Source: Sinorhizobium medicae
Lineage (GTDB): Bacteria; Pseudomonadota; Alphaproteobacteria; Rhizobiales; Rhizobiaceae
DNA length: 50,136 nucleotides
Direction: 5' to 3'
Assembly (NCBI RefSeq): GCF_007827695.1
Contig: NZ_VITA01000028.1
Coordinates: 1 to 50,136 of the forward strand
In this document: one piece after another, positions 17,501 through 26,091 of the stretch
Position numbering within the stretch: the first letter of the stretch is position 1
Layout of the letters: each line of letters opens with the position of its first letter
Made by a program: the position numbers and the translations under genes
The notes under the pieces: model-generated
What the model saw: the letters and a program-made list of their open reading frames with translations, nothing else
What the model was told of the DNA's origin: nothing
Database searches by the model: none

Positions 17501-17557
17501 CCAAGTGAGGAGGCCGATAGTCCAATGGAGGTTTTTTTCAAGCAGCTCCTGCGGTAG
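14516..17557 (+). CDS. AsmA-family protein
   Basis: The 1013-residue protein has one N-terminal membrane anchor (VILCVLGAAALAVTAIAILP, 4-23) and a long, repetitive beta-rich periplasmic body. The start LISSDWMRAELGRQLSSATG with FNGPVKFSAFPSLAV is typical of AsmA, and the C-terminal part contains the AsmA block LNFRLEPRIVASLQG with VPVVVEGSFAAPRIYPDL. AsmA-like proteins are thought to bridge inner and outer membranes in lipid transport or outer-membrane assembly. The last 70 residues form an acidic Pro/Glu/Ala tail. A Lys/Ala-rich linker sits near residue 630. AGGAGAG precedes the ATG. It is 78 bases after the LacI regulator but is probably an independent housekeeping gene. Confidence 0.88.
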   Translation: MRRVILCVLGAAALAVTAIAILPSLISSDWMRAELGRQLSSATGSSIAFNGPVKFSAFPSLAVVAEDVTLSAEAEGVTAEFAQVTGSVAFSSLWADRLRIEEISLDRPVIILDEKAADETTPAQEGSGEARSSDPLPDLAALLERSAVDSVSITSGTFIRRSAARPEEVVSDVELTLSVPDIDDTFSLSASARMGERNYEASFTISTLRSLLGRQPADLDLRVEADPAPAPGLTSLSASGQVTLNANGSYQIRGGKVETGEQAFGLNALFLPGKRARFLADLDADRLDLTPFVDTTPAPSPSKVPPTGTKTDVGNQAGLQFLTGFDADVSINAAAITFGEMSASDVSVSAELKDGNLAVELGQLGIDAGVVTANVATDVRSDDPLFRGRLSSEGLDIGSLSVLADRSVPVSGALTIDAGFTFRGLDADSIRKTIDLTGTIGLRDASFALPLADETMREVKAKKISARIESLRKPVRLEGRLEWRNKPVDVDLQIPAADTLLTGDLASLGIPLKLQMQMPDARLSLDGKAALPGTYAGRLDFSVADLSAFLSGFGQSGAESVGPLAFSGNVVSGAQGFSFDKASVSVNGIEAKGNGSVEFATPLKIETSLDFAELDLARLAGAGAPAPQPKAKAKAKAVIGADVPLDLSSLRSVDATIGINAEKLGYGRVFAGPVTTMLVVSEGVASLTLPESPFYGGHVVASLKADGSQPEPSIAFQASISRASSAPLLTDMAGFRYLEGALNARFDVTGAGGTTKTLAKSLQGTAEVTFADGAIRGIDIADVYNNLVRLMSSGFKQDDSKATTFTELGASFAIEGGVARTEDIKLVGPLVRMTGKGAADLAQSTLNFRLEPRIVASLQGQGAEISTDGVGVPVVVEGSFAAPRIYPDLSDLLKNPDAALAKLKDFGLPIDKLPIGDLLNGDGAGAAVRDLLGGTLDKALKDKAFKQEEQQLSIEEIIGGDPAPKPDEAAAEVPPNEEAAKADAPTEQPANGTEEPSEEADSPMEVFFKQLLR

Positions 17558-17608
17558 CGGGAGCGACCCAACCTCTCCCCGAACGCAGCGACCGCATGGT
17601 GCGTAAAC

Positions 17609-18349
17609 CTAATCGGGGAAACGATACTTGAAACGTTCGATCTCCGCGCCGAATAGCCGTTCGACGCGTTCCCGGTCGCCGGGTTTATAATAACTGCGAA
17701 TATCCGGCCTCCTTGGGTTCGCCTTCGCTCTGGTCAGGAATCGTTCATCAAAAGGCAGCCCGATTCTGTCGCATACGTTGCGTAGATCTTCTGAGAGGCG
17801 CTCCTGTCGACCTACGAAATCAACAACAACTTCGTCGTTCTTGGTGTAGAGCTGCCACGACTTCCAATTAATACGCTCTTTCTCGGCTGCACCTGCTTCG
17901 ATCAAGCAGAGCATTTGCGAGAAGCTCGGCCGGGTATCGACCTTCCTGTAATGCCAATTGTAAAGAGAAACAGCCCTCTCGAACGGGTTTCGTACGAAGC
18001 AGAATTTGAAATACTGTTTCCAGGCAGAGGGATCGAAGGCCTCGATTTCGCTTGCGCTCGAATGATCCGCGAGCCTGCCTGCAAAACGCCGGCTGAGAGC
18101 GACACCGGCCAAGGAATCGACACTGTGGTTGCGGATGAGGGTTTGAGCGATCTTAAGTGGAGACAGGTGACAGAACATAGCAATCAGCGCCAGCCGATTC
18201 GCTTTGGCTCCATTCCCGAGTGCATCCTTCCAGGACCCAAGTTGCAGATCCCATGGTCCGAATTCGCGAGCAAGATAGGCAGAAACCGTGCTGCCGGCGG
18301 TTTTCGGTACGTGGATGAAAATGAACTTATGGCGATGGGATATAATCAC
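17609..18349 (-). CDS. Sulfotransferase family 2 protein
   Basis: This 246-residue soluble protein contains the two PAPS-binding motifs of carbohydrate sulfotransferases: the 5'-phosphosulfate loop HVPKTAGST (13-21) and the 3'-phosphate segment FVRNPFERA (118-126), the latter followed by VSLYNWHYR. It would transfer sulfate from PAPS to a hydroxyl of a glycan. Its place beside an exporter, a pyruvyl transferase and an acyltransferase points to decoration of an acidic surface polysaccharide or LPS. S. meliloti is known to sulfate surface polysaccharides; the acceptor here is not known. The gene converges on the AsmA gene with a 51-base gap. Confidence 0.85.
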   Translation of the reverse strand: MIISHRHKFIFIHVPKTAGSTVSAYLAREFGPWDLQLGSWKDALGNGAKANRLALIAMFCHLSPLKIAQTLIRNHSVDSLAGVALSRRFAGRLADHSSASEIEAFDPSAWKQYFKFCFVRNPFERAVSLYNWHYRKVDTRPSFSQMLCLIEAGAAEKERINWKSWQLYTKNDEVVVDFVGRQERLSEDLRNVCDRIGLPFDERFLTRAKANPRRPDIRSYYKPGDRERVERLFGAEIERFKYRFPD

Positions 18350-18669
18350 TGCCTGGCCACTCCTTAGCCGGAAACGTCAAAACCGCCTGTCATCGAAGGC
18401 GAAGACAGCAGCAAACTGACGAGATGCCTCCCGTATCTGGATCCTATGCACGATCTCGGCTCCAGCAAGTCCCGGCGGGTGGGATCAAGGGTTTTCCGCA
18501 CTGCACCTGCACTCCCGTGCGTCGGTCCCACCCAGTTCAAGTTCAATACTCGACGATCAAGCTAATTCCTAAGGACGATGCGCAATGAGGAAGCGGGCTG
18601 ACCCAGGCGGATTGCCGACTGTGTCAGTGGCTCATCCACCTTGCTCGCCTGTAGGGCCTCGAGCACCAG
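18350..18669. other. Intergenic region between the sulfotransferase and the ABC exporter genes
   Basis: Both flanking genes run leftward. No gene, clear hairpin or recognisable remnant was found; short open frames on both strands lack features. It should contain the sulfotransferase promoter. Confidence 0.4.
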
Positions 18670-20493
18670 CTAAGTGGCATCGGCTCCTGCAGTCAATTCC
18701 AAAAAGCCACCTTGAATGTTGTGGAGGCGAGCGTAAACGCCGTCCGGACGGCGCGCGAGTTCCTCGTGCGTCCCCTCCTCGACGACCAGCCCCTCGTTCA
18801 TCACGACAATCTTGTCGGCATTAACGACGGTGGAAAGCCGGTGAGCGATCACAATGACGGTGCGGCCGCTCATCGCTTGATCTAGTGCCTTCTGGACAGT
18901 TGCTTCCGACTCCGTATCAAGAGCCGAGGTAGCCTCGTCCAAAAGCAGAATGGGCGCGTTGCGGACGAGCGCTCGCGCGATCGAGAGACGCTGGCGCTGG
19001 CCGCCGGATAGCGTCATACCCTGTTCGCCCACAGGTGTATCGTACCCCTGTGGCTGCGCGAGTATGAAATCATGCGCATAGGCAAGCCGGGCCGCTTCCT
19101 CTACTTGCGCGTCCGTTGCTTCGGGCCGGCCGTAGCGGATGTTATCGCGGATAGAACCTTCAAAGAGGTAAGCTTGTTGTGAGACATAGGCGAGCCCGTT
19201 GCGCAGAGACTGCTTGGTAACAGCGGCTATGTCTTGCCCGTCGATCAGGATCACACCCGATTGTGGATCGTAGAAGCGTGGAATGAGGCTGATGATCGTC
19301 GATTTGCCGGCTCCAGAAGGCCCAACGAGCGCGGTAGTCTTGCCACCTTCCGCCAGGAAACTAACTCCCTTAAGCACCTCCTCGCCATCCCCATATGAGA
19401 ACCGCACGTGGCGAAACTCGACGGTCGCTTCGGTGATGGCTAGTCGACTCGCCCCGGGCAGGTCCCGTTGATGCGGAACTGTATCCAGAATTTCGTAAAG
19501 CATGCGGGCGTTGACGGCAGCGCGCTCTAGGGAGACCTGCAGGCGAGCCAAGCGGCGCACCGGGTCGTATGCCAGGAGAAGCGCCGTTACAAAGGCGAAC
19601 AAGGCACCCGGGGCCACGTTGCTGTAGATGGTGCGGAAGGCCGCATAGGCAAGCACGCCCGAAATCGCCAGGCCCGCAAAGGTCTCCGTCAACGGCGCCG
19701 TCCGTTCGCTTAAGCGCGCGATGCGGTTGGCGCGGTTCTCCGCGCCCTTTATGATCCCTTCGACCTTGCGGCCCAACTCGTCCTCCATCGTGAAGGCTTT
19801 GACGATGGAAATGCCCTGGATGGTTTCCTGCATCGCGCCTAGCACGCGACTGTTGGCCTCGACCGCTTCGCGCGTCGCCAGACGCAGCCGCCTCGAAATG
19901 TACCGAAGCCCGAGGAGCAACGGAGGCGCTCCCAAGAAGGTGATGAGCGAGAGCAGCCAGTCCTTGCTTATCATCACGCCGACAAGACCGACCAGAGTCA
20001 GGACATCGCGGGCGACCGACGTAACTGTCATGTTGAGCACGTCGCGGATGCCGGAGATGTTCTGGTTAATCTTGGCGGTGAGGTGCGCGGAGCGCTTTTC
20101 CTGGAAAAAGCCAATGCTCAACGCCATCAGATGCGTATAAAGCCGGCGCTTATAGCTTGCGACAATGCTGTTGCCAATTTTCGATAAAGCCACGGCTTGC
20201 CCATAAGTCGCCAGGCCTCTCAGCACAAAGGCAGCAAATATCGAGAAGCAGACGAATAGAACGACGTCGCCGCGCTTGTTGGCGAAGGCTTCGTTGATCA
20301 CAGTTTCACTGACCCACGCCGTGAAAGCCGTCGTTGCAGCCACGACCATCAGGCAGGCAATGGCAAAGGCATATCCGCGGATATGGTCGCGGCCGTTTTC
20401 GGCAATGACGCGCCTTAGGATCCCAGCGATCGTTTCGGTATCAACTTCGCGCTCTTTTCGATCCTTAACGTTCAAATAGTCCCGTCCCCGCAA
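18670..20493 (-). CDS. ABC-type exporter with fused membrane and ATPase domains (MsbA/HlyB-like)
   Basis: The 607-residue half-transporter has an N-terminal membrane domain of about six helices (residues 35-320) and a C-terminal ATPase. The ATPase shows Walker A GPSGAGKST, signature LSGGQRQR, Walker B ILLLDEATSALD and a switch His (IAHRL). No C39 peptidase domain is seen, so it resembles lipid, glycan or multidrug exporters more than bacteriocin transporters. It may flip a lipid-linked glycan or lipid related to the polysaccharide genes around it; the cargo is not known. The start is unclear: the frame opens with a TTG at 20493 that has no good Shine-Dalgarno, and a TTG seven codons later is an alternative. 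It is divergent from the pyruvyl transferase. Confidence 0.85.
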   Translation of the reverse strand: MRGRDYLNVKDRKEREVDTETIAGILRRVIAENGRDHIRGYAFAIACLMVVAATTAFTAWVSETVINEAFANKRGDVVLFVCFSIFAAFVLRGLATYGQAVALSKIGNSIVASYKRRLYTHLMALSIGFFQEKRSAHLTAKINQNISGIRDVLNMTVTSVARDVLTLVGLVGVMISKDWLLSLITFLGAPPLLLGLRYISRRLRLATREAVEANSRVLGAMQETIQGISIVKAFTMEDELGRKVEGIIKGAENRANRIARLSERTAPLTETFAGLAISGVLAYAAFRTIYSNVAPGALFAFVTALLLAYDPVRRLARLQVSLERAAVNARMLYEILDTVPHQRDLPGASRLAITEATVEFRHVRFSYGDGEEVLKGVSFLAEGGKTTALVGPSGAGKSTIISLIPRFYDPQSGVILIDGQDIAAVTKQSLRNGLAYVSQQAYLFEGSIRDNIRYGRPEATDAQVEEAARLAYAHDFILAQPQGYDTPVGEQGMTLSGGQRQRLSIARALVRNAPILLLDEATSALDTESEATVQKALDQAMSGRTVIVIAHRLSTVVNADKIVVMNEGLVVEEGTHEELARRPDGVYARLHNIQGGFLELTAGADAT

Positions 20494-20674
20494 TCACGCA
20501 TGCGTGCCCGTGTACTGGCGCCGTCCCCGGGTCTCTATAGTGCCTTGTGACCGCTTTGACCAGTCATGGGCACCTTGTTCTGGCAGAGCCCTACGGCTCA
20601 GCCTCCCAGCCGCCTCCCTTCTGCAACTTCACAGGCTTTCAGTGCTAACGAGGTCGGAAGCCACCCGCTCTGCC

Positions 20675-22156
20675 ATGACTTCCTTTTCAATGTTTTCCGT
20701 GCGGGCGAGGCTTCGGCTTCGTGTGAGCGAGACTTCGAAGGCCCTTCCGCAATTTCTTGATGTCAGACTGAAATTTGTGCACTTATACAGGAGCCGTTAT
20801 CCTGAACCTGATCGAAAGCACGAGAATTTGTTCGAGGGGATGAAGTCCGCCATACATTGGCGGTTCGCTAAAAAACTGAGGAATTCGAATCCTGACAGGG
20901 CTGCAAGGCACTTGGTGCTGGCAGCTACAGGACGCGGGGCAGACGTTTCCAGAGCGAGGCGCGCTGTAGGATTTCTCGTGGCAGACAAAAGGTACTCGGA
21001 CGCCCGCACGATTTGCCGGGAGCATATATCGACAGGCGATCCATCCGGCTTTTGGCGGCATTACGAGAGCTTCGTTGACGAGCTCGCAAGCTCCTGCCGA
21101 CAGCAAGAAGTGTCTGGCTCGAAAATCAAGATTGCTCTGTTCAACGATACAGACTTCAGGGTCAATATCGGATGCAGGCTGACCAGCCAGGGTCTCAAGC
21201 AACAAATTCTAGATGCGTTCCCCGCGGCTGAGATTACGTCCATCGGTTTCAACTTCGCAGCCTTCAGAAAGGAGTTCCCGAAGTCCACATCCGCGGGAGG
21301 ATATGAACTCTCGGACATTGAGACCCGACTTTCCACTGCATATGGCGAAGACGCTGTTGACCATATAACGGCCGCCGATTTCGTGATCCTTCAGCCAGAG
21401 GGATCGTTGGACCACAGGACAACGGCAGAAGGGCTTGCAACCTTCTTCACGCCTATTCTTACCGCCAGGAAGCTAGGGAAGCCATTTGCTGTATTGAACG
21501 GAACGATACCTATCTACGAAGGCGAACGATCGGACTATCTCAAAGGGCTCTTTCGCGAACTCGGCCATGTGGCCGCACGCGACGAAATCTCGGCGGAGTA
21601 TTACGGGATCGAATTTCTGGCGGATGCTGCATTTCTTCGGATATCGCCGGCGCCCGTCGCGGATCGCGATGGTTGCCTGATAACCACCGGCGCCAGAAAC
21701 AATGCCGAAGAAGACGTCGAAATTCTAAAAGCTGCACTGAAGGCTTGCGAGGCGTGGAAGCTTCGGCCTGTTGTTCTTACGCACGCAGTTGAACGATTCT
21801 CTCCATATGAGGCAGAGATCATCGACCGTGGCGGCATCTTTGCTGAGACAGCAAGCATTGAACGTGCTGCCGAGACAATTTCAACTTGCCGACTTCACAT
21901 TGGTGGCCGATATCATATGGCGATCTTCAGTCTCCTCTGTAACGTTCCTTCTCTCCTGTTCGATGTTAAGACCCACAAGAATCAATGGCTTGAACGATAC
22001 TCTCCTCTGATAACGCTTGTGCATCCGCACACGGACCTCGATGCCGCGGCAGCCGCGGTGCTGAGCGGTGGCGTATCGCAGGGACATCCGGCATCAACGG
22101 GCGCGGAGAAATACGGTCTTTTCCTGAAACGCGCTATGGCTGAGCAGCCGCTATAG
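20675..22156 (+). CDS. Polysaccharide pyruvyl transferase family protein
   Basis: With the ATG at 20675 the product has 493 residues; the frame stays open to a GTG at 20504, so the start is uncertain. The family fold begins with KIALFNDTDFRVNIGCRLTS and ends with the conserved C-terminal SxxHIGGRYHMAIFSLLCN block near residue 407, the phosphoenolpyruvate/nucleotide-binding region of CsaB/WcaK-type enzymes. These enzymes add ketal-linked pyruvate to sugars, making the polymer acidic. The first 150 residues, rich in Arg and Lys, are an extension with no recognised domain. The enzyme probably modifies the polysaccharide made by neighbouring genes. Confidence 0.75.
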   Translation: MTSFSMFSVRARLRLRVSETSKALPQFLDVRLKFVHLYRSRYPEPDRKHENLFEGMKSAIHWRFAKKLRNSNPDRAARHLVLAATGRGADVSRARRAVGFLVADKRYSDARTICREHISTGDPSGFWRHYESFVDELASSCRQQEVSGSKIKIALFNDTDFRVNIGCRLTSQGLKQQILDAFPAAEITSIGFNFAAFRKEFPKSTSAGGYELSDIETRLSTAYGEDAVDHITAADFVILQPEGSLDHRTTAEGLATFFTPILTARKLGKPFAVLNGTIPIYEGERSDYLKGLFRELGHVAARDEISAEYYGIEFLADAAFLRISPAPVADRDGCLITTGARNNAEEDVEILKAALKACEAWKLRPVVLTHAVERFSPYEAEIIDRGGIFAETASIERAAETISTCRLHIGGRYHMAIFSLLCNVPSLLFDVKTHKNQWLERYSPLITLVHPHTDLDAAAAAVLSGGVSQGHPASTGAEKYGLFLKRAMAEQPL

Positions 22157-22223
22157 GCGGTCCCCCGTTCGACCAGGCGCTACTACGGCGAGCGGTCAAT
22201 CACAGCGGCGCGCGCGTTCCGAA

Positions 22224-22520
22224 CTATCGCCATTGGCGGTAATGCGAGGCAGATAGCGGCCTAACCGCAATCGGCGAGATCGTGGTCGTCCGCCCCTCCA
22301 CCGCCCAGTTCAGAATTGCATTTGCCTCGGCATGCATCTTTGCTCTGATCTCGGCCCGTTCCACTTCACTGCAGACGAATTGCAGCGGTATACGTTCAAA
22401 TGCGCTGAGTACGCCCTGCTTGAGGTCCGCATCGGGATCGTCCCTGAGCCGTTGTGTTGCAAGGACTTTCACCAGAAACTCAAGGGTCGCGACCCGCAAT
22501 CCGTCATCTTCGAAATGCAA
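22224..22520 (-). CDS. Hypothetical small helical protein
   Basis: The 98-residue frame has protein-like composition (HFEDDGLRVATLEFLVKVLA, then FERIPLQFVCSEVERAEIRA) and an amphipathic helical pattern, but no recognised domain or signal peptide. It would start at a TTG (22520) with GGCGGAAG just upstream. It fills an otherwise empty 520-base gap between convergent genes. The rare start codon and lack of known relatives keep confidence low. Confidence 0.4.
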   Translation of the reverse strand: MHFEDDGLRVATLEFLVKVLATQRLRDDPDADLKQGVLSAFERIPLQFVCSEVERAEIRAKMHAEANAILNWAVEGRTTTISPIAVRPLSASHYRQWR

Positions 22521-22680
22521 ACTTCCGCCCCCCGGTGACTACACCTTGACCGGAGATTAACAGCGGCGCTTGTCAGTGGCAATTCGGATTTACAATATAC
22601 GAAGTATAAGATTGAACGCGGCGCAATATTCTTGGACGGAGAACTGTCTCACGTGTGGACGAGTACCGGCCGCCGCCCGC

Positions 22681-24714
22681 TCAGCGACTCGCAGCCTGGA
22701 CGCTCTCTCGCATCATGCTCAACACGGGTCGGAAGAGTGCTGAGAGACTTTCCGCACCTTTCGCCGACAGGTGATCTCCGTCCTTATAAAGAACGGTGCC
22801 TTTTCGCATAACATGACACCTGGAGGCGTCGCAGATTTCGCTCATCGGATCGACAACCAAGGCTCCGCTCAACTTGGCCGCATCCGCCAAGACCCGCCGG
22901 GCCAAGGCTTGGCGCCTGTTGGTGTATTCAACAGAAGGAGCTATATCGAGCGAGCGTCCAGACGCGGCCGCTCGTGCGAGGGCCTCGGGAACGTCGAATC
23001 CCATCTCCGGTACATCCATCACCAGAATCGCCTTCGATCCCTGCCCAGCGAGCTTGGTCAAAGTCGCATCAAGTCCCTTCCTGACCGGAATCGACCAATC
23101 GGTCCGGGAGGGTGCGACGCCAGGGTCAAAGAAGATGCCCTGACCCGGAAGCTCTTCTCGGTGGACGTACTTGGGCCAATAGCCCACCATGAAAACAAAG
23201 GCGAACTTTCTCTTCTCGATTAGCGACATCACTGCGGAATTGTGATCGACGCATCTCTTGACCGCCCCCGGAGGAGCGAAATCCGTATCTGGCAAGGGCG
23301 GGCACGATCCACGCCCAACGAACATGCCCGATATACCCAATTGGCGAGCGGCAAGATCTATCGCAGGAGCGATCGCAGCGGCATGAGAATCTCCCCACAC
23401 GAGAAACCGCGGCTCGCCTGCAGTCTCGACTCCGACCCGACAGATCTCCCCTCTCCTTATCTGAACCGGGGTCAGACCTTCTCCATTTGAATCAGTGAAA
23501 CACCGTTTAGAGGAGAAGGGGCTCTCATCATAGGTGGCTTGGTAAAGCGTTCGGGCCTTTTCGGGCAACCTTTGGGGAATGCCTTCCAAATCATTGACAA
23601 TGAAACCGAAGGCGACCGCAAAAGAAATAGCAGCGCTACTCACGCCGACGATCGCGACACGCGAGGATGCCAGCACGCCATACCGCGCGGGCTGCTCGAC
23701 GAACCTCCATGAAATGAAGGCGAGCGCGAAGGACATTGCCACGGCGGTCAGCGCCCATCCGGTTGTCAGTTCGTGACCAAGGCCATAGCGCAAGTACACG
23801 ATTATGGGCCAATGCCAGAGGTAGAGAGAGTATGAGATGCGTCCGATGAAGACCGAAACGGGATTACCCAGTAAGCGCCCTATCGCTCCGCCTCGACAGT
23901 GTGCGTGGATCACAAGGGCCGTACCGAGGCAGGGCACTGCGGCATAAATACCGGGAAAGGGCGTATCAGGAGAATAGAGGAAAACGGCCAGGAGAACTGC
24001 CAGAAGTCCGAGTGCCGCCAATGCCTGTGAGCCGCGGTGCCCATAATCCGAGATCGGCGCAATGGCAACAAGGACTCCGATCAGCAACTCCCAAACGCGA
24101 AAATGCAGCAAGTAGAATGCTTTTTCCGGCGAGTGCACAATCCCCCAAGTGCTTGCCCCGAAGGACAAGAGCGCAACCGCCAACACGATTGCGCGAATGT
24201 GCCCACGTGCAAATTTGAAGGCTAGAAAAACCGCGACGGGAAAAATCAGGTAAAACTGCTCTTCCACAGACAGAGACCAGGTATGAAGCAATGGCTTCAT
24301 CTCTGAGGAGAGATCGAAATAACCGCTCTCGCTTCGGAACAGAATGTTCGATATAAATAAGGCAGCGGCTTGTACGCTATCGCCGAAATACCGAAACTCC
24401 TGCGGCATGAGCAAAAACCATGCCGCAACGGCCGAAACGGCGATCATCGAGAACAATGCCGGGAAGATGCGCCTCATCCGCCGAAGGTAGAACGACGCAA
24501 AGCTGAAGCTGCCACGCTCGAGGTCGGTGAGGATGATCCTCGCCATGAAAAACCCGGACAAGACAAAAAAGACGTCGACCCCGACGAACCCGCCTGAGAA
24601 CGAACTGAAGCCTGCGTGAAAGAGGAGCACAGGCAAGATCGCCACAGCTCGCAAACCGTCCAGGTCCGGGCGATAGTCGAAGTCTCGGTGAATCACTGCC
24701 AAACGCGTTCCCAT
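22681..24714 (-). CDS. OafA/YrhL-type O-acyltransferase with C-terminal SGNH domain
   Basis: The 677-residue protein has an N-terminal acyltransferase-3 domain of about ten membrane helices, opening with YRPDLDGLRAVAILPVLLFH and containing the SVEEQFYLIFP motif. A periplasmic SGNH hydrolase-like domain follows, with GDSHA near residue 440 and the catalytic D-x-x-H in DGDHLS near 645. Both halves are complete. Such proteins pass an acyl group, usually acetate, across the membrane and onto sugar hydroxyls of LPS, capsule or exopolysaccharide. The acceptor here is inferred to be the locally encoded polysaccharide. The ATG at 24714 has only a weak ACGGA upstream. It is 112 bases downstream of kpsF in the same direction. 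Confidence 0.9.
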   Translation of the reverse strand: MGTRLAVIHRDFDYRPDLDGLRAVAILPVLLFHAGFSSFSGGFVGVDVFFVLSGFFMARIILTDLERGSFSFASFYLRRMRRIFPALFSMIAVSAVAAWFLLMPQEFRYFGDSVQAAALFISNILFRSESGYFDLSSEMKPLLHTWSLSVEEQFYLIFPVAVFLAFKFARGHIRAIVLAVALLSFGASTWGIVHSPEKAFYLLHFRVWELLIGVLVAIAPISDYGHRGSQALAALGLLAVLLAVFLYSPDTPFPGIYAAVPCLGTALVIHAHCRGGAIGRLLGNPVSVFIGRISYSLYLWHWPIIVYLRYGLGHELTTGWALTAVAMSFALAFISWRFVEQPARYGVLASSRVAIVGVSSAAISFAVAFGFIVNDLEGIPQRLPEKARTLYQATYDESPFSSKRCFTDSNGEGLTPVQIRRGEICRVGVETAGEPRFLVWGDSHAAAIAPAIDLAARQLGISGMFVGRGSCPPLPDTDFAPPGAVKRCVDHNSAVMSLIEKRKFAFVFMVGYWPKYVHREELPGQGIFFDPGVAPSRTDWSIPVRKGLDATLTKLAGQGSKAILVMDVPEMGFDVPEALARAAASGRSLDIAPSVEYTNRRQALARRVLADAAKLSGALVVDPMSEICDASRCHVMRKGTVLYKDGDHLSAKGAESLSALFRPVLSMMRESVQAASR

Positions 24715-24826
24715 TTCCGTGATGGACTGCCAAAGCCAAAGCGGCGTTTTAAGTCCACCTTAGATCTTACGGTGTGCTCTCCTCGGAGGCGGGCTCGTCA
24801 ACCATCTCCGGGCGGCACCATTTGAC

Positions 24827-25816
24827 TTAGGCCACGCCGGCACGCAGAAGATCGTGGACGTGCAAGATGCCCGACGGCCGGCCAACGTCATCGACCAGAA
24901 ACAGCACCGTGATCTTTTGCGATTGCATCATTTCCATGGCTGCACTGGCCAGCATTCCAGGCGTAATCACGCGAGGCATGTGCGACATCACGGTCTCGAC
25001 GGTGAGGAGCAAAAGATTTTGTGACATGTGGCGCCGCAAATCGCCGTCGGTAATGACACCGACAAGCTCACCGTCGCCACCAACGACGCCGACGACCCCG
25101 AAACCCTTGCAGGACATCTGAATGACTGCTTCGCTCATCGGACTGCCGATCGGCAAAAGTGGCACAGCCTCACCCGAATGGGCCAGTTCATGGGCGAGCA
25201 GCAACTGCGAACCGAGCTTGCCGCCCGGATGAAACGTCTTGAAGTCCTCGGCCGAAAACCCCCTCCGCTCAAGCAAGGCTATTGCAAAAGCATCCCCCAC
25301 CGCCAACTGCAGTATTGCAGACGTGGTCGGAGCTAGACCATGTGGGCATGCCTCCGGCACTTTCGGCAGAATCACTGGGATCGTGGAGTTGCGAGCGATT
25401 GTGCTGTCGGCATTCGACGTGACGGAAATGACCGGGACATTGAAGCGCTTGGCGTAAGTGAGCACGTTCCCGAGTTCGACCGTCTCACCGGACCATGAAA
25501 GGAGGATGAGCAAATCCTCGGCGGTGATCATGCCGAGATCGCCGTGACTTGCTTCCGTCGGATGTACGAAATAGGCGGACGTACCGGTAGAAGCTAGCGT
25601 CGCGGCGATCTTGCGTCCGATGTGCCCGCTCTTGCCAACACCCGCGACAACGACCCGGCCACGCTTGGAGGCGACGAGTTCGACTGCATCGACAAAACTG
25701 CCGCGCAAGACCGCATCATCCTCTAGACAGGCAGCCAGCGCATTGATTCCGTGGGCGGCAGTGGCGATCGTACGACTGATCGACACCAGTATTGGGTCAT
25801 TTACAACCACGTTCAT
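24827..25816 (-). CDS. kpsF: D-arabinose 5-phosphate isomerase, KpsF/GutQ family
   Basis: The 329-residue enzyme has an N-terminal SIS sugar-isomerase domain, with VAGVGKSGHIGRKIAATLAS near residues 56-75, the HPTEASHGDLG catalytic region and SWSGETVEL. Two C-terminal CBS domains (about 205-325) follow. KpsF converts ribulose 5-phosphate to arabinose 5-phosphate, the precursor of Kdo, so it supports a Kdo-containing capsule or LPS. Length and order match the family. The start ATG at 25816 has a poor Shine-Dalgarno. A second KpsF begins at the left window edge, so one copy may be dedicated to capsule and the other to housekeeping Kdo; which is which cannot be told here. Confidence 0.92.
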   Translation of the reverse strand: MNVVVNDPILVSISRTIATAAHGINALAACLEDDAVLRGSFVDAVELVASKRGRVVVAGVGKSGHIGRKIAATLASTGTSAYFVHPTEASHGDLGMITAEDLLILLSWSGETVELGNVLTYAKRFNVPVISVTSNADSTIARNSTIPVILPKVPEACPHGLAPTTSAILQLAVGDAFAIALLERRGFSAEDFKTFHPGGKLGSQLLLAHELAHSGEAVPLLPIGSPMSEAVIQMSCKGFGVVGVVGGDGELVGVITDGDLRRHMSQNLLLLTVETVMSHMPRVITPGMLASAAMEMMQSQKITVLFLVDDVGRPSGILHVHDLLRAGVA

Positions 25817-26091
25817 TTGTTGACTGTCCGAAATTGTCGACGACCGCTTTAAAGGCGTCGCTTACCGTTGAAGTCTTCGAAATCAAATCAAGATGGCTAA
25901 ATTGTGCGATTTGCGAGTATTTCACACTTTCTGAAGCGTGATCGACAGAAGAATTGAGAAAATTGCAATACCGGCTCCCCTTCCAATCGAAGACCGACGG
26001 CGAATGGACACGTAGCCTGTCTTGTGCGAGACAAAAGATGTAAGTCCCTTAAGTGACTCTCGCCTGGCTAGCTGTTCAATGGAATTTCGCG

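Noticed and set aside
18585..18824. Plus-strand frame upstream of the exporter 3' end, considered as a transposase remnant
   Set aside because: No transposase motif (DDE or HTH) and no inverted-repeat ends were found.
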